From: Abelmoschus esculentus
Taxonomy: Eukaryota; Streptophyta; Magnoliopsida; Malvales; Malvaceae
Direction: 5' to 3'
Assembly (NCBI GenBank): GCA_035048815.1
Contig: JAUCBN010000054.1
Location: forward strand, 10,726,001-10,790,000
Length of the DNA: 64,000 bases
Shown here: in pieces, positions 1 to 11,834 of the stretch
Position numbering within the stretch: the stretch's first letter is position 1
Layout of the letters: every line of letters begins with the position of its first letter
Made by a program: the position numbers and the translations under genes
The notes under the pieces: model-generated
What the model was told of the DNA's origin: nothing
The model's input: the letters and a program-made list of their open reading frames with translations, nothing else
The model's database searches: none

Positions 1-511
1 GTCAATCCTAAAATGATCATCAATAAATAATTTTTTCTCGTTTTTTCTTTCATGCCTTTTGTTTTGTTTAGCTTGTTTCTCATTTTCGTATAAAAATAGT
101 CGATTTTTTTATGGTGTTTTTTTTACGATATAATATTTTTATATTTTTTTAAATTAAATTAGATGTTGTTTCTTCGTATGACGTTTATTGTATTATCTTC
201 GTTATCTAACTTTGATTTGAACTTTCAGATTGAATATCGATAGATATTCACGATCATTAAAGATAGATTATAATTGAATTGTAATAATATCACTTTATCT
301 ATGAAAAATCATTATTATATATATTTTTTATTCGTGTGATAGAATTTATCCTTCACTGTCGATAATATATATGTTTATATCTAATATTTTGCGTAGTTAT
401 TTAATTGAATTTTTAATTATTCTTATTTAATCTATTTTAATTTTAAGTGATTAATTCATATACTATAGTGATTTTAGAAGAAATATTCTATATTCTTCTC
501 GTAATTTTAAA
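1..511. other. AT-rich intergenic sequence
   Basis: No coding region, RNA gene or recognisable repeat is seen here. The stretch is very AT-rich and ends in the 9-bp direct repeat AATTTTAAA (503-511) that forms the left flank of the MITE starting at 512. Confidence 0.6.
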
Positions 512-774
512 GGAAAATACTACAACGAGCGTCGAACACCGCTGAACACTACTAATGTTGAACATTGTTGAACACCATTAATTAATTAATAAAAATTTAA
601 AATCTCAAGGACTCAGTATGTAATTAATAAAAGTGTGATAAACTCAACATATTATTAATAATTATATGATTAGTCATTTAGATTTTTATTCTTTATAAAT
701 TAATTTAATAATGTTCAACGGTGTTCAACATTAACGATGTTCAACGGTGTTCGATCCCCGTTGTAGACTCATCC
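512..774. mobile_element. Mutator-type MITE, copy 1
   Basis: A 263-bp non-coding element with long imperfect terminal inverted repeats. The left end reads GGAAAATACTACAACG and the right end, reverse-complemented, reads GGATGAGTCTACAACG; the similarity continues about 60 bp inward through repeated GTTCAAC/GTTGAAC motifs. It is flanked by a perfect 9-bp direct repeat, AATTTTAAA, at 503-511 and 775-783. A 9-bp target-site duplication is the hallmark of Mutator-like elements, so assignment to a MULE-derived MITE is reasonable. Two further copies lie at 45897-46143 and 59974-60784. No transposase is encoded. Confidence 0.85.
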
Positions 775-920
775 AATTTTAAAACATCCTTGGATCAAAA
801 CTGTTTTAATTTAATTTTTTGCTCACTTTAATTGTTATTTTAATTTTTTTTATAAATAATCATTTATTATTTTATTATTTTCAGATTTCACAATAAAAGT
901 CGTTGGTCAATAACGATTAA

Positions 921-1365
921 CACTTAAAACGGAGATATTATAGAAATATTGTGAGTGACAATTTTAATTCAAAAAATATTGTTTTATCCTATTATTTTTC
1001 ATTACATTGTGATTTATTGTCGAGTTCAGAAGACTGATTTCTTTTAACCCGTCTTTGAACAGCGAATTAATAAAAATAATAAACATTGTTCAAAGATGGG
1101 GAAAGCAATCCGTCTTTGAATAGTGTTTTTTCACTCAACCATTATTTCAATAGTAAAACACTGCTAAAAGACGGGTTCCTTTCACCCGTCTTTAAATAGT
1201 GTTTATTATTTTTATCAATTTACTGTTTAAAGACGGGTCGAAAAGAATCAATCTTTTGAACTCAACATTAAATCACAATATAACGGGAAATAATAAAATA
1301 AAAATAATATTTTTTGAATTAATTTTTTCAATCACAATATTCTATAATTTCTCCACCTAAAACTG
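921..1365. repeat. Large fold-back (inverted repeat) element
   Basis: A roughly 445-bp sequence whose two halves are reverse complements over about 200 bp each. The left arm runs from GGAGATATTATAGAA (931) through TTAACCCGTCTTTGAACA (about 1046); the right arm returns through GTTTAAAGACGGGTCG to TTCTATAATTTCTCC (about 1340-1354). The loop is near 1125-1155. The motif GACGGGT/ACCCGTC occurs four times or more. No ORF is present. Such structures are typical of fold-back or MULE-type non-autonomous transposons; I could not identify a target-site duplication. Confidence 0.75.
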
Positions 1366-2174
1366 ATTAAAGTGCTACATGACACAAAGTGCTACATGAC
1401 ATTATTAAAGTGACATTAGGAGATGACGTAACAATATCATGTGTCACTTTAATAATGTGATATTAAAAAGTAAAATATATATTTCTAAATATTTTTAGTC
1501 AATCAAATAATGTCATGTAGCACTTTGTTGACATGGTATCATCTAATTGATTAAAAATATATAAAAATTATTTATTAAAAAAATAGTCTCACATTTTTTA
1601 AAATCTTTAAAATAATTTTAAACTTTAAATCTCATTTAAATTAATTTTGTTACCAATTATTACGTCGTGGTTTATCACATCAGTCGTCGAACCATTAGAA
1701 TCACGTCAAAAAATCGATCGACAACGTATAAAACGTCAATCAAAGGTAAAATCATTAAATAATTCATTTAGACGATTCACGATAAATAACAATATAATGG
1801 ATAAGGAACAACAACACCATAAAAAATATTGACTATGAAGATTTAAATTTTTTGAGACTATTTTAAAAATATTTAAAATTTTCAAATATTTTATTTTTAA
1901 ATATATATAATAATAATTTTAAAATAAATATTTTAAACTAATCAAATGATACTAAGTCAGAGATATAACATGTGGCAACATCCAATTGGTTAAAAATATT
2001 AAATTTAAAATATATATATTTTTTTAACTTTCATGTCAACAAATGTGTCACGTGGTATCGCCACGTCGATAAAAGTGCCACATGACATCGTCATGTCATC
2101 TATTAATGCCATGTAGACATTCCCACTAGATTAATCGTTAATCTAAAAAAAAGATTAAAATGATTAAAAAATTA
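1366..2174. other. AT-rich intergenic sequence with short inverted repeats
   Basis: There is no gene. The motif AAGTGCTACATGAC is repeated directly near 1371 and 1386 and returns inverted (GTCATGTAGCACTTT) near 1513, suggesting a small degenerate fold-back. A similar CCACATGACATC/GATGTCATG pattern recurs around 2085-2100. The rest is low-complexity AT-rich DNA. Confidence 0.45.
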
Positions 2175-2179
2175 AATAT

Positions 2180-2411
2180 TGTTATGAATATCTTTATTTA
2201 TGGTGGATATCTATATATTAAATAATACTTTAATATATTTCTTATATTTAATTCTCATTGGAATTAGGACTTTCATCTTATGCCTATAAATATGGACTTT
2301 TGGAGAAAGTATTGTATAACCTACTTTTGAGAATATAATACAAGCCTCTCTCTTTTTATCTCTCATCTTTATTTATCTATTTTGTTATTCTTCTTTACTT
2401 TATTAACAATA
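2180..2411 (+). mobile_element. Solo LTR, family A, copy 1
   Basis: A 232-bp sequence starting TGTTATGAATATC and ending AACAATA, where a terminal CA would be expected. It is flanked by the 5-bp direct repeat AATAT (2175-2179 and 2412-2416). Inside lie a promoter-like CCTATAAATAT (about 2282) and, downstream, AATATAATACAAG followed by a T/C-rich end, the usual U3-R-U5 layout. It aligns along its whole length with 18869-19108. No internal region or coding sequence accompanies it, so it is a solo LTR, or one end of a very short element, probably of a Copia or TRIM type. Confidence 0.8.
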
Positions 2412-2416
2412 AATAT

Positions 2417-3264
2417 TAAAATTTACTTTGACTTTATGCCTAAAATAAAACCCGTAAAATTTAGATATCCCATTAATCGAATAACGAATATTCAATTTAT
2501 ATATATTTTTTATATTTTATTTTAAAAATTAAAAAATAACGCATAAATTTTAAAATTTTATAATACACGATTAAACATAAAAATTAATTATTTAAAATTA
2601 ATTTTAATATATATATATATTAATGTTTATCATTAAAATGATATTAAAAATATTAATTTTATTTTTATTTTTTATTTAAAATATTAATATTTATCACTAA
2701 AATAATATTAATATATCGTTTTTTTCTTTCGGTATTAACGAATTAATAAAAATATATTTAAAAATTAGAAGTATATACTAAAAATACAAAATTAATTTAA
2801 AGATTTAAATTTATTTTTTTTACAAATATAAAAAAAAACTATAATAAAGATATAATTTAAAATTAAAAATATATATATATTAAAATTTGCCAGGTCAAGT
2901 CTGGTACCAAATATAGAAAAACCAGCCTAAATTCGACCCAATTATTCTTGAGTCGAGTACCCCATATGGTCGAATATTTCCCCCCAAAAATTACCCTGTA
3001 TTTTTATTTCAAATAATCGAATCTGATCAATTAAATCAGATAATTTTAAACACTTCTAATATTTATACGAGTTATCACTTTATTAGAAAAAATTAAAATT
3101 TTTTGTTATCCTGGAAAATCTATACTAATATAAAAAAATATTTTTTAATACCTATTGTTGATTTTTTTTTATATTTTATATACATTGAATTTATCACTTT
3201 ATAAGTTCTGATGGAATATTTTATTAATAAATCCTTACTAGTATTTTTTTTTAAATAAATGAGA
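2417..3264. other. AT-rich intergenic sequence
   Basis: No gene or clear repeat was found. The stretch holds many A/T runs and short TA microsatellites, and separates the solo LTR from the tRNA gene. Confidence 0.5.
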
Positions 3265-3270
3265 TTGACG

Positions 3271-3341
<71 letters not shown>

Positions 3342-3346
3342 CGTCA
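3265..3346 (-). tRNA. tRNA-Leu (anticodon UAG)
   Basis: The reverse complement folds as a class II tRNA of 82 nt. The acceptor stem is TGACGGT pairing with GCCGTCA, the discriminator is A, the D-arm begins TGGCCGAGTGGTCTAAGG, and the anticodon stem CAGA/TCTG encloses the loop TTTAGGC with anticodon TAG. A variable arm of the length expected for Leu follows, then a T-arm with GGTTCAAATCC. Boxes A and B are intact, there is no intron, and CCA is not encoded, as normal for nuclear genes. It should read CUA and, by wobble, other CUN codons. Confidence 0.95.
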
Positions 3347-3603
3347 AGGGATGATCTACATCCTTTATTTATAGTATTTAACCATTTTTAATGCCTATCG
3401 TCTTGGACCGAAATTGGCAATACCTTACTTGATCCATATTTTTAGACCGGTAAATTTCCGGGTCACTTTTGAACTGATCCGGACAGATCGACAACAAAGA
3501 CAAAGCGAAACGGAAGAAAGAAGAGTTGTCAACCCATTTTCCTCACCAAATTCATAAATATAAAACACTTTTGCTCGGAAAACAGAAAGCAAAGGAGAAA
3601 CAG

Positions 3604-6600
3604 ATGGGAATAGCCGTTGCAGGGATGGATTCCCTAAGCGAGAGAGCAGCACTGATGAGGGAAGCTCTTCAAAAGAGTCAAACAATCACGGACAACGTCG
3701 TCACCATTCTCGGCTCCTTCGACAGCCGCCTCTCCGCCCTTGAAACCGCCATGCGACCTACTCAGGTCTAGATCTCACCTAAAAAAAAAAAACCAGATGA
3801 GTGGATTTCTTTTACTTATGCCTTTGTTTGCTGTTTTCCGGTTTTACAGATTAGAACTCATGCTATAAGGAAAGCTCATGAGAATATAGACAAATCTTTG
3901 AAGTCTGCCGAAGTCATTTTGGCGCAATTCGATCTCTCTCGTCAGGTTAGCGTTTTACTAGCATTTGTCGCACTGAAAGGAACAAAAAACAATTATAGAT
4001 CTGTTGAGTAGGTGTGTGTTAGTTTATGTATATTCGAACCTAATCCTTGAATTATGGAAGACTTGCTATTTTTTTTTATCGTTGATCGTTTGAATTATGG
4101 TAGGCGGAGGCTAAAATACTTAAGGGGCCACATGAGGATCTAGAAGATTATCTTGGGGCAATTGATCAGCTAAGGAGCAACATTCGTTTTTTTGGCAGCA
4201 ACAAGAACTTTAGGAATAGCGATGGGGTGATTAATGAGGCTAACACTTTACTTGCTAAAGCTATTTCAAAGCTAGAGGATGAGTTTAAGCAGCGCTTAAA
4301 TTCTTATAGGTTTGTATTTCTGACTTATCATCAGCTTCTGACCTTTTTTCCTCCATCTGAGTTGTACATTTTAGTGAATTATTGCCTTGCAAAAGATCTA
4401 GGTCCCATTATCAGATGATGAGTTCTTGGCTTGTATTGAAGTTATCTGTCATCAGATCAGATCTTTTACATTTGTGCATATTATACAAACCTTGGGAGGG
4501 GTACCACTACATATTTGATCTTCCTTTCCTACAACTAAAATATATCTTCCTTATTTTCTTTGTTATTAATTTACATGTTTGATCTGTGCGAATGTGGGCA
4601 TGTATGTGTCTTTTGAGCATCATTTCCATCTGGTTTCATTTTTCAGAATGTACGTAGAGAAAAAAAACATAGTCTTATTTGTTAATCTGATTGAAAATGT
4701 GGTTAACAGCTATATGGTTATGTCCAAATGGTCTAGTTGCTAAATTGTGAATCAATAGTGTTAATGCTGCCTGCCGCTAGGTTCCTCATAATTTGGTACT
4801 GGTTCTCCCTGTATTTTAGTCTAGTAATAAATCCAAACATTAACTGGGAAAGAATCAAATTTCTTCATTTTAAATTGAGTTTTACTTTTTCAGGGAGTTT
4901 AATGATAACCTCCTGTTGGGGTGTTTTCTCAATAAAATTTTAGGATAGGATATTTCAATTTTTAAGGATCTAGTTTTTTGTAGTTTACTTAATCTTCCAG
5001 TTGTTATTAATTATTATGTTTTAATCTCTCCATTTATTACTTTGGCCTTTTAATTGAATTTCAGCAAACCTATTGAGCCTGCTCGTTTGTTTGATGGCCT
5101 TCCAAATGCACTACGTCCATCATCAGGATCACCTGGAAATCAAGGAGATGCTGGTGGCAAGGCTACATCCCATAGCCATTCTGAGCATCAAAATATTGAT
5201 TTGGAAACTGCTGTGTATACTCCTCCCACTCTTATACCTCCTCGAATCATGCCATTGCTGCATGATCTAGCCAAGCAAATGGTCCGAGCTGGTCACCAGC
5301 AGCAACTACTCAGGATTTATAAGTTAGATTTTCACTTTTCTTTTTGTTATTTAAGTTTACATTCTTTTACTTGTTTGATTGTTTAGACTTAAAGCCTTTA
5401 TAATATTTTTTTGAACAATTAAATTGTGATATGGTTGTCATTTCATTGATAAGTGTTTTGTTGGGGTTCTAATTAAATAGAAGTGGCGAGCACCGGGCTG
5501 GGAAGTGGACTGGGGCAGAAAATCATGTTGGCAACATTAGGGAGCTAACATAGATAAAGTTTCAAAAATGACTCCCTAGTCCCCTTCCAAATCAATAACA
5601 TGTTAAACTGTATCTTGTTATTGCATGTGAGATGTATATACACACACTGTTCATTGTGATTGGTTTTAACTGTTGCCTACACTAGACATATATGCTGTTA
5701 GCTTCCTTATATAAGTAATTCATATCTAGAACACGTGTGGCTGAATTATTATTTTGCTGGAACTGATCTTACATTGTTGTTCTTTCCCAGAGAAACTCGT
5801 TCATTGGTACTGGAAGAAAGTCTCCAAAAATTGGGAGTTGAAAAACTTAGCAAAGATGATGTCCAGAAGATGCAATGGGAAGTTTTGGAGGCAAAGATTG
5901 GAAATTGGATTCACTTTATGCGTATTGCTGTAAGTAAAATAGTAACATTCTGGGATATGGAGAAATTTCAATCAACATTGCTTTCATAAACTTATCATGT
6001 TTGAACAGGTCAAACTACTATTTGCCGGAGAACGAAAAGTATGTGATCAAATGTTTGAAGGCTTTGATTCTCTTAGTGATCAATGTTTTGCCGAAGTTAC
6101 TGCAAGTAGTGTCTCAGTTCTACTCAGTTTTGGTGAGGCGATAGCGAGAAGCAAGAGATCACCAGAAAAGCTATTTGTACTTCTAGACATGTATGAGATA
6201 ATGAGAGAGCTTCACTCTGAGGTACACTTAATATTACAAAACTAACGAGGTCAATGCATTGAGAGAATGCAACTTAGGGAGTGGATAAAATAAATCTGCT
6301 CATTTTATATAGTTCACTTAATTAGGAAGATCTGGAATTTTCTAGGTTTCCATCTTGGCTAAATTACTATTAATATGTGGGTCAAATGTAACAACTTATA
6401 TTTTATATATTTTTGGTCAAACATGCACCCTATACTATTGCGCTGAATAGAATAGTTCTAGAATCAAAGCAAAGGGATCCACTTTGTTTCTTTTTTCTTC
6501 TTTATTTGTCTTTTATTGATGTTAATGCACATTTCTCATAATTGAAATTGCAACAACAAATGTTTTTCACTGTAAGATTGACTTTCTATTAGATCTCCCA

Positions 6601-9393
6601 TTTCCTTATCAGTTTATCTTTTTATTTGTATTTACCAATTATTTCATCATATGAAGACCAATACTTCCAGTTGAAGTTAATTAAACTGAAACTGATGTCC
6701 AAATTGACGTGAATCTATTGAATTTTGCTTTTTACCGATGTTAGAATTGATCAAAATCATGTACAAAATGTATACCTTTCAAGTCGTAGTTCTGTCTTTT
6801 GTTCTTTTGAGATTAGATATTAAGGTTTTAAAGTATTTTGTTTCATAACTCTGTTATGGTCTCTTTATAATTTCATATATTCCATGGATTGGGAAATTAA
6901 GGTTTGCAACAATACTAGGTAATATCCTCAAAAATCTATGACATATTCCACCTTGGTTGACAATCTAGTGGCAAAAAGATAATCAAGTTTATGTGTAGCA
7001 ATCACTTTCCTGCTGTAAAGATGGGGGAATACTTAAATGGTGCTAGGTACTTTCCATTAACTTAAGTACTTAACAGATGATTTATTTTGCAGATTGAAAC
7101 CATTTTCAAAGGTAAAGCGTGCACTGAGATTAGAGAATCTGCATTGGGCTTAACAAAGAGACTTGCCCAGACCGCTCAGGATACCTTTGGTGATTTTGAA
7201 GAAGCGGTTGAAAAAGATGCAACAAAAACTTCTGTTTTGGATGGAACTGTCCATCCTTTAACCAGCTATGTGATTAATTATGTAAAGTTTTTATTCGAGT
7301 AAGTTCTGCTTTCTGTAATTTGGAGTTTATTGCTCTATCTCTTTGGGCCTTGGTTAATGCATGCTAATTGCATGTTTCTTTTACAGTGAAATATTATGCT
7401 TGACCTGTGATCTTTAGGACTCATTTACACTTAGTTTTGTTTTAGCAAATGGAGGATTGGGGATATGTCAATTGTCAGCAGGATTGACCATCCTACAGTT
7501 TTCATAATCAAATCATGATATGATCTATGTTATTTTCCCTTGTCTTGATCTTGAATTCAATTTACCTGTACGATTTTAAGAAGCTCTGGTTGCAGGATAT
7601 TTATTTATTTTTGCTGCATGATGCCATCAGCTATTGATATATTCATGCTGGTGAACTGACAATCATGTGTTAAATTCCTGCAGCTACCAATCAACATTGA
7701 AGCAACTTTTCCAGGAATTTGAAACTGGTGATGATACAGGATCTCAGTTGGCTTCTGTAACAATGAGAATTATGCAGGCTCTTCAAACAAATTTGGATGG
7801 AAAATCCAAGCAGTATAGAGATCCCTCTTTGACTCACTTATTTCTCATGAATAATATTCATTATATGGTGAGATCTGTGCGCAGGTATGTCATAAATCTG
7901 AATTTTCCTGTAAAGTTTGCTTTCGTCTTACATGTATCGATACTTTCTAATTTCTTGTTTAGGTCCGAAGCCAAAGACCTGTTAGGGGATGACTGGGTCC
8001 AAAGACACAGGAGGATTGTGCAGCAGCATGCAAACCAATACAAAAGGAATGCTTGGCAAAAGGTATTTTTTGATGACCTAACTGACATAAGGCAGAGCAA
8101 GACATGTTTGACATTGTTCTTCTCTTTGTGTTTCTTTCTATGGCATTCGAAAAATAAATCACTCATTTATGCAATAGACTTTGATGATAAGCTTCTAGTT
8201 TTGAAATGTTGTGCATGAAAAGACATTTACAATTTAACTGCATTTAGTGCTTTGACTTGTCCCTGAACTGGTTCTTGAGGAAATTTGTCTGCATTCAGTA
8301 TCCTTGCACCGGAGTGAAAATATCACCTGTTAGGCCATTGATTGAAACGTATTCTCCTGTCATCTTGTTGTCTTCTGCTCATGACGTCCCTGTGGAAAAT
8401 GGAGGTTCTTATTGCTTGCTCATGCATCTAATAGTTTATAACTAAGCTAAAATTATTATAATAATACCTGATGGGACTAATTTCTCAACCCTCTTAAAGT
8501 ACGAGGACCAAGTTCTGTCAAATCAAAGTAGAGGGACTAGTTTCTTAGTTTTTGTAAAGTAGGTGGACTATATTCTTAAATTTCCATGGGTACATTAGTC
8601 GTGGGCTAGAAAAAAACTTTGGTAATAGCTCCAAAGAGATGATTTTCTCCATTTGGAAATAGCTTACAGTTGTACAATGCCTTTCAGATGTTAAAAAAAT
8701 TAACCACCATTTTCTCCATATCTTTTCTACTGTAGATCCTTCAGTGCCTATCTATACAAGGGCTGACCTCATCCGGAGGTGGTTCAGTAGGCGACGGAGG
8801 CAATAGCAGCGTAGTTTCCAGAGCATTGGTTAAAGACAGGTCAATTGCAACTGGCCTGTTGAGAATCCAGCTAGTTTATTTTTACTATACCTCTGATCTT
8901 GATGTGTGAGTTATTTGGATCAGGTTCAAGATTTTCAATATTCAATTTGAGGAGCTTCATCAAAGGCAATCTCAATGGACAGTTCCCGACACAGAATTGA
9001 GGGAGTCCCTGAGGCTTGCAGTAGCGGAAGTGTTGTTGCCTGCCTATAGATCATTCCTAAAACGCTTTGGGTACGTTTTTCGCATTACTCGTAAACCTAT
9101 TACTGATTTTAAGTAGGACAAAAATACTAAAGAGGCTCTGAACTTTCTTATTTTAACCTCCCTCCCCCCAGTTTTACCGTATCGAATAAGTAGATGTTTT
9201 TACTTTGTTCTCGAGAAAACGTACCATCTTCCATTTGAAAATGTCCTTATGTCCTGAGTTTTCTGTTTCCTGCAGACCTCTGGTTGAGAGTGGGAAGAAT
9301 CCTCAGAAGTACGTGAAGTATACAGCGGAGGACCTCGAACGAATGTTGGGAGAATTCTTCGAGGGCAAGAATTTAAGCGAACCTAAACGATAG
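3604..9393 (+). CDS. EXO70A1: Exocyst subunit EXO70A1
   Basis: This subunit of the octameric exocyst tethers secretory vesicles to the plasma membrane by binding phosphoinositides. There are twelve coding exons: 3604-3765, 3850-3945, 4104-4309, 5065-5322, 5791-5929, 6009-6221, 7093-7298, 7684-7884, 7963-8062, 8736-8839, 8924-9070 and 9276-9393, giving 649 residues in frame (family about 640). The N terminus has the coiled-coil block SERAALMREALQKSQTIT and the signature SFDSRLSALETAMRPTQ. The C-terminal Exo70 domain includes FGDFEEAVEKDATKT, MNNIHYMVRSVRR, LLGDDWVQRHRRIVQQHA and KYTAEDLERMLGEFFEGK. Intron richness separates EXO70A from the largely intronless other EXO70 groups. The ATG at 3604 was chosen because it gives the family's usual start; an in-frame ATG at 3526 would add 26 unlike residues. 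No defects are seen. Confidence 0.97.
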
Positions 9394-10039
9394 TTTTGAT
9401 CCTGCTGCTTTCGAGAATTCTTCGACTAGATTGTTTTTCAGGTACGTAGCTCGTATCGAATATCATTGCTTGAATGTGTGTGGTGGTGTTTATGTTTCTG
9501 AAGAGATTTGGTTCATCTTTACATGGCTATAAGATTTTTTAGTTGCGAGGAAAGTAAAAACAAAGAAGGAAGAGTCTGATGCTAAAGTGAGATTAAGAGA
9601 CCCAAAATATGTATTTGTAAATGATTAACTCAAAACTCAAATGAGATCCTAATAATTTTTTTTTAAATATTTTTGTTTTGTTAAATTCTTTTGAGCATGT
9701 TTTGTTAATTTTTAAATTTGTATAACTTTACATCTTATATAATGTGTAAGGTAAGTTATATTCGATTTATTTTGGTTAATATACTTTTAAAATATTTAAC
9801 AGAGTCACTCAATTTTTAGTTCGATTGTAACGTAAACAACCCGACTCAAAGTGATCCGACCTGAACTGAACGATCAGATTGTCACCTTTAGATAGTTCAG
9901 CGTAAGTTTTTAATTTAACCTATTTGTCTCATTTAGTTTATTAAATTTAATTAAAATTTTAAAATAAATTAAAATAATAAAATAAAACTTGTCAATCAAA
10001 CTAACATAAATTTTAATGTATCCTATAGAGCACTCTAAT
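9394..10039. other. EXO70A1 3' region and intergenic DNA
   Basis: The first few hundred bases are probably the EXO70A1 3' UTR. The rest is AT-rich intergenic DNA without recognisable genes. Confidence 0.5.
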
Positions 10040-10520
10040 TAGGGGTGTTTATTGTCCGATCCGATTTTTTCGGATCGATGATATAGTGATCCGTATCCGA
10101 AGAAAATGGATATTCGTATATTCGGATATCAAATATTCAATTATCGAAAAATATAATTTGATTAAAGAAATTTTTCGAATTTAAAGGGTTATATTTATGA
10201 AAGTTTTGGAATTTCGAATATAATAAACAACAAATTACTAAATACAACAAGAATCACATTTATAAAAGTTTTGGTTTTTAAATTTTTTGAAAAAAAAAAC
10301 ATTAAATTGTTAAATAAAACAAGATTAATATTAATAAAAAATTAAATTTTTGGATTTTAGATTTTCGGATAATCCGAAACTTAAAATATTATGATCCATA
10401 TTCAATTCAGAAAACTTAAAATCAGATCGGATATCTGATAAAAATAAAAATTAAATCAAATATCTATATTCTTGAATTAGATTAATAAATAATCGGATCG
10501 GATATTTTTGAACGCCCCTA
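10040..10520. mobile_element. hAT-type MITE
   Basis: A 481-bp non-coding element with terminal inverted repeats: the left end is TAGGGGTGTTTATTGTCCGATCC and the right end, reverse-complemented, is TAGGGGCGTTCAAAAATATCC, continuing through GATCCGATT motifs. The flanks are ACTCTAAT (10032-10039) and ACTCTATC (10521-10528), an 8-bp duplication matching at the first six positions. TAGGGGTG-type ends with 8-bp duplications fit hAT-derived MITEs. The interior consists of repeated CGGAT/ATCCG motifs. Confidence 0.75.
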
Positions 10521-11698
10521 ACTCTATCGAGGCAATTTGTATATTGGGTTTAGTTTGATGAGGTGCTGAGCCTTTGCCTCTATCTTTTTATTGGGCTTGG
10601 GAACTGCTGGCTTTTGGGTCCCATTAATTTTCCAGAAATCTTCACATAATCTTTATAAAAAAAAATCATATGTTCAATAATTAATATATATATTAGCGTT
10701 TAACATCTTGATTTAAGAGTATTGAATTATTCGAATTAAATGGTTAATATTAAATTTTATAAATTGAGGGTGATTCAATTTTTTCCGTCGTAAAAATTAT
10801 TTTATAATATTAATTTTAAATATATTTTATTTATTCAATGATCATATATTAATATAAAATTATTTATTATCATCATATCTTTATCTCTCTATCCCTGAGT
10901 TCATATTTAATATACCAACAATGAAAATATAATTAATTTTAAAAAAATATTTAAATATCATTGTTGATTTAAAATTTAAAATTTTAGTCTTTAAATATTA
11001 AATCGTAAATCATAATAATTAAGATAGACGGATGAGACACTACCCCCAATAATTTAAAGTATAACAAATTTATGTTAAAATAATTATAAAATTATATTTT
11101 ATTCTTCTTATATACTTTATAAATTTAATATTTTAAATAAATTTTAACAATAATATTAAATTTTAATATAATATAAATCATATATATATTATCACTCATT
11201 CAATTTTATTTCGATTCAATCATTGTTTAGAATAATTTATATGTATAAACAAATGCATATCATCGACTCATAAACTGATAATTAAAACAACAGATACTAT
11301 TATAATCACTATTAATAAATTAATTAAAGATATATATGAAAAATTAGTAAATAATTAATAAATAATTAAATAAATATTCTGTATGTGTGTGGGGACACTT
11401 TTTTATTTCTAGAATTAGAAAAAGAATAAGGCTGACAATACAGAGAATCGAAGTAGTCCTAGTAGTGAAATGAAGCCAACCAATTCCATTAGAATCATCT
11501 TCAATTCTCCATTTTCTGGGGTCCAAATGCAAAAATTAAACTAAAATTTACGTCCATTATCTCATAATCTGATTCTCTCATACATCACAAACCTCCCTCT
11601 CTCTTTCCAACAATGAAACAGTCGCTAAACCTCCAACTCTTTCACTGCTTATCTCACTGAAAAAAACCATTGCCACTCGAGCTAAAGGCTTCGTTTTC
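10521..11698. other. Intergenic DNA upstream of the RING-H2 gene
   Basis: AT-rich sequence with no gene. Composition shifts from about 11540 to a less AT-biased, CT-rich stretch (CTCCCTCTCTCTTTCC near 11592), consistent with the promoter and leader of the downstream gene. Confidence 0.5.
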
Positions 11699-11785
11699 AT
11701 GTTTAAACAGTGGAAAAGGAAAATGGGTTATCTTAGAATTGCTTCAGTTTTGTTCATACTGGTTTTAGTAAGCATGGGGAATTGA
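11699..11785 (+). promoter_or_regulatory. Upstream ORF in the RING-H2 leader
   Basis: An ATG at 11699 opens a 28-codon ORF ending at TGA 11783-11785, 49 nt before the main ATG at 11835. It begins MFKQWKRKMGYLRIA and continues with a hydrophobic stretch. If the transcript starts upstream of 11699, as the CT-rich sequence before it suggests, scanning ribosomes would meet it first. Whether the transcript includes it is not shown. Confidence 0.45.
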
Positions 11786-11834
11786 TTTTTTTTTTTCTGG
11801 GTTTGTAAGATAAGGATTTGGGATATATAAAAAA

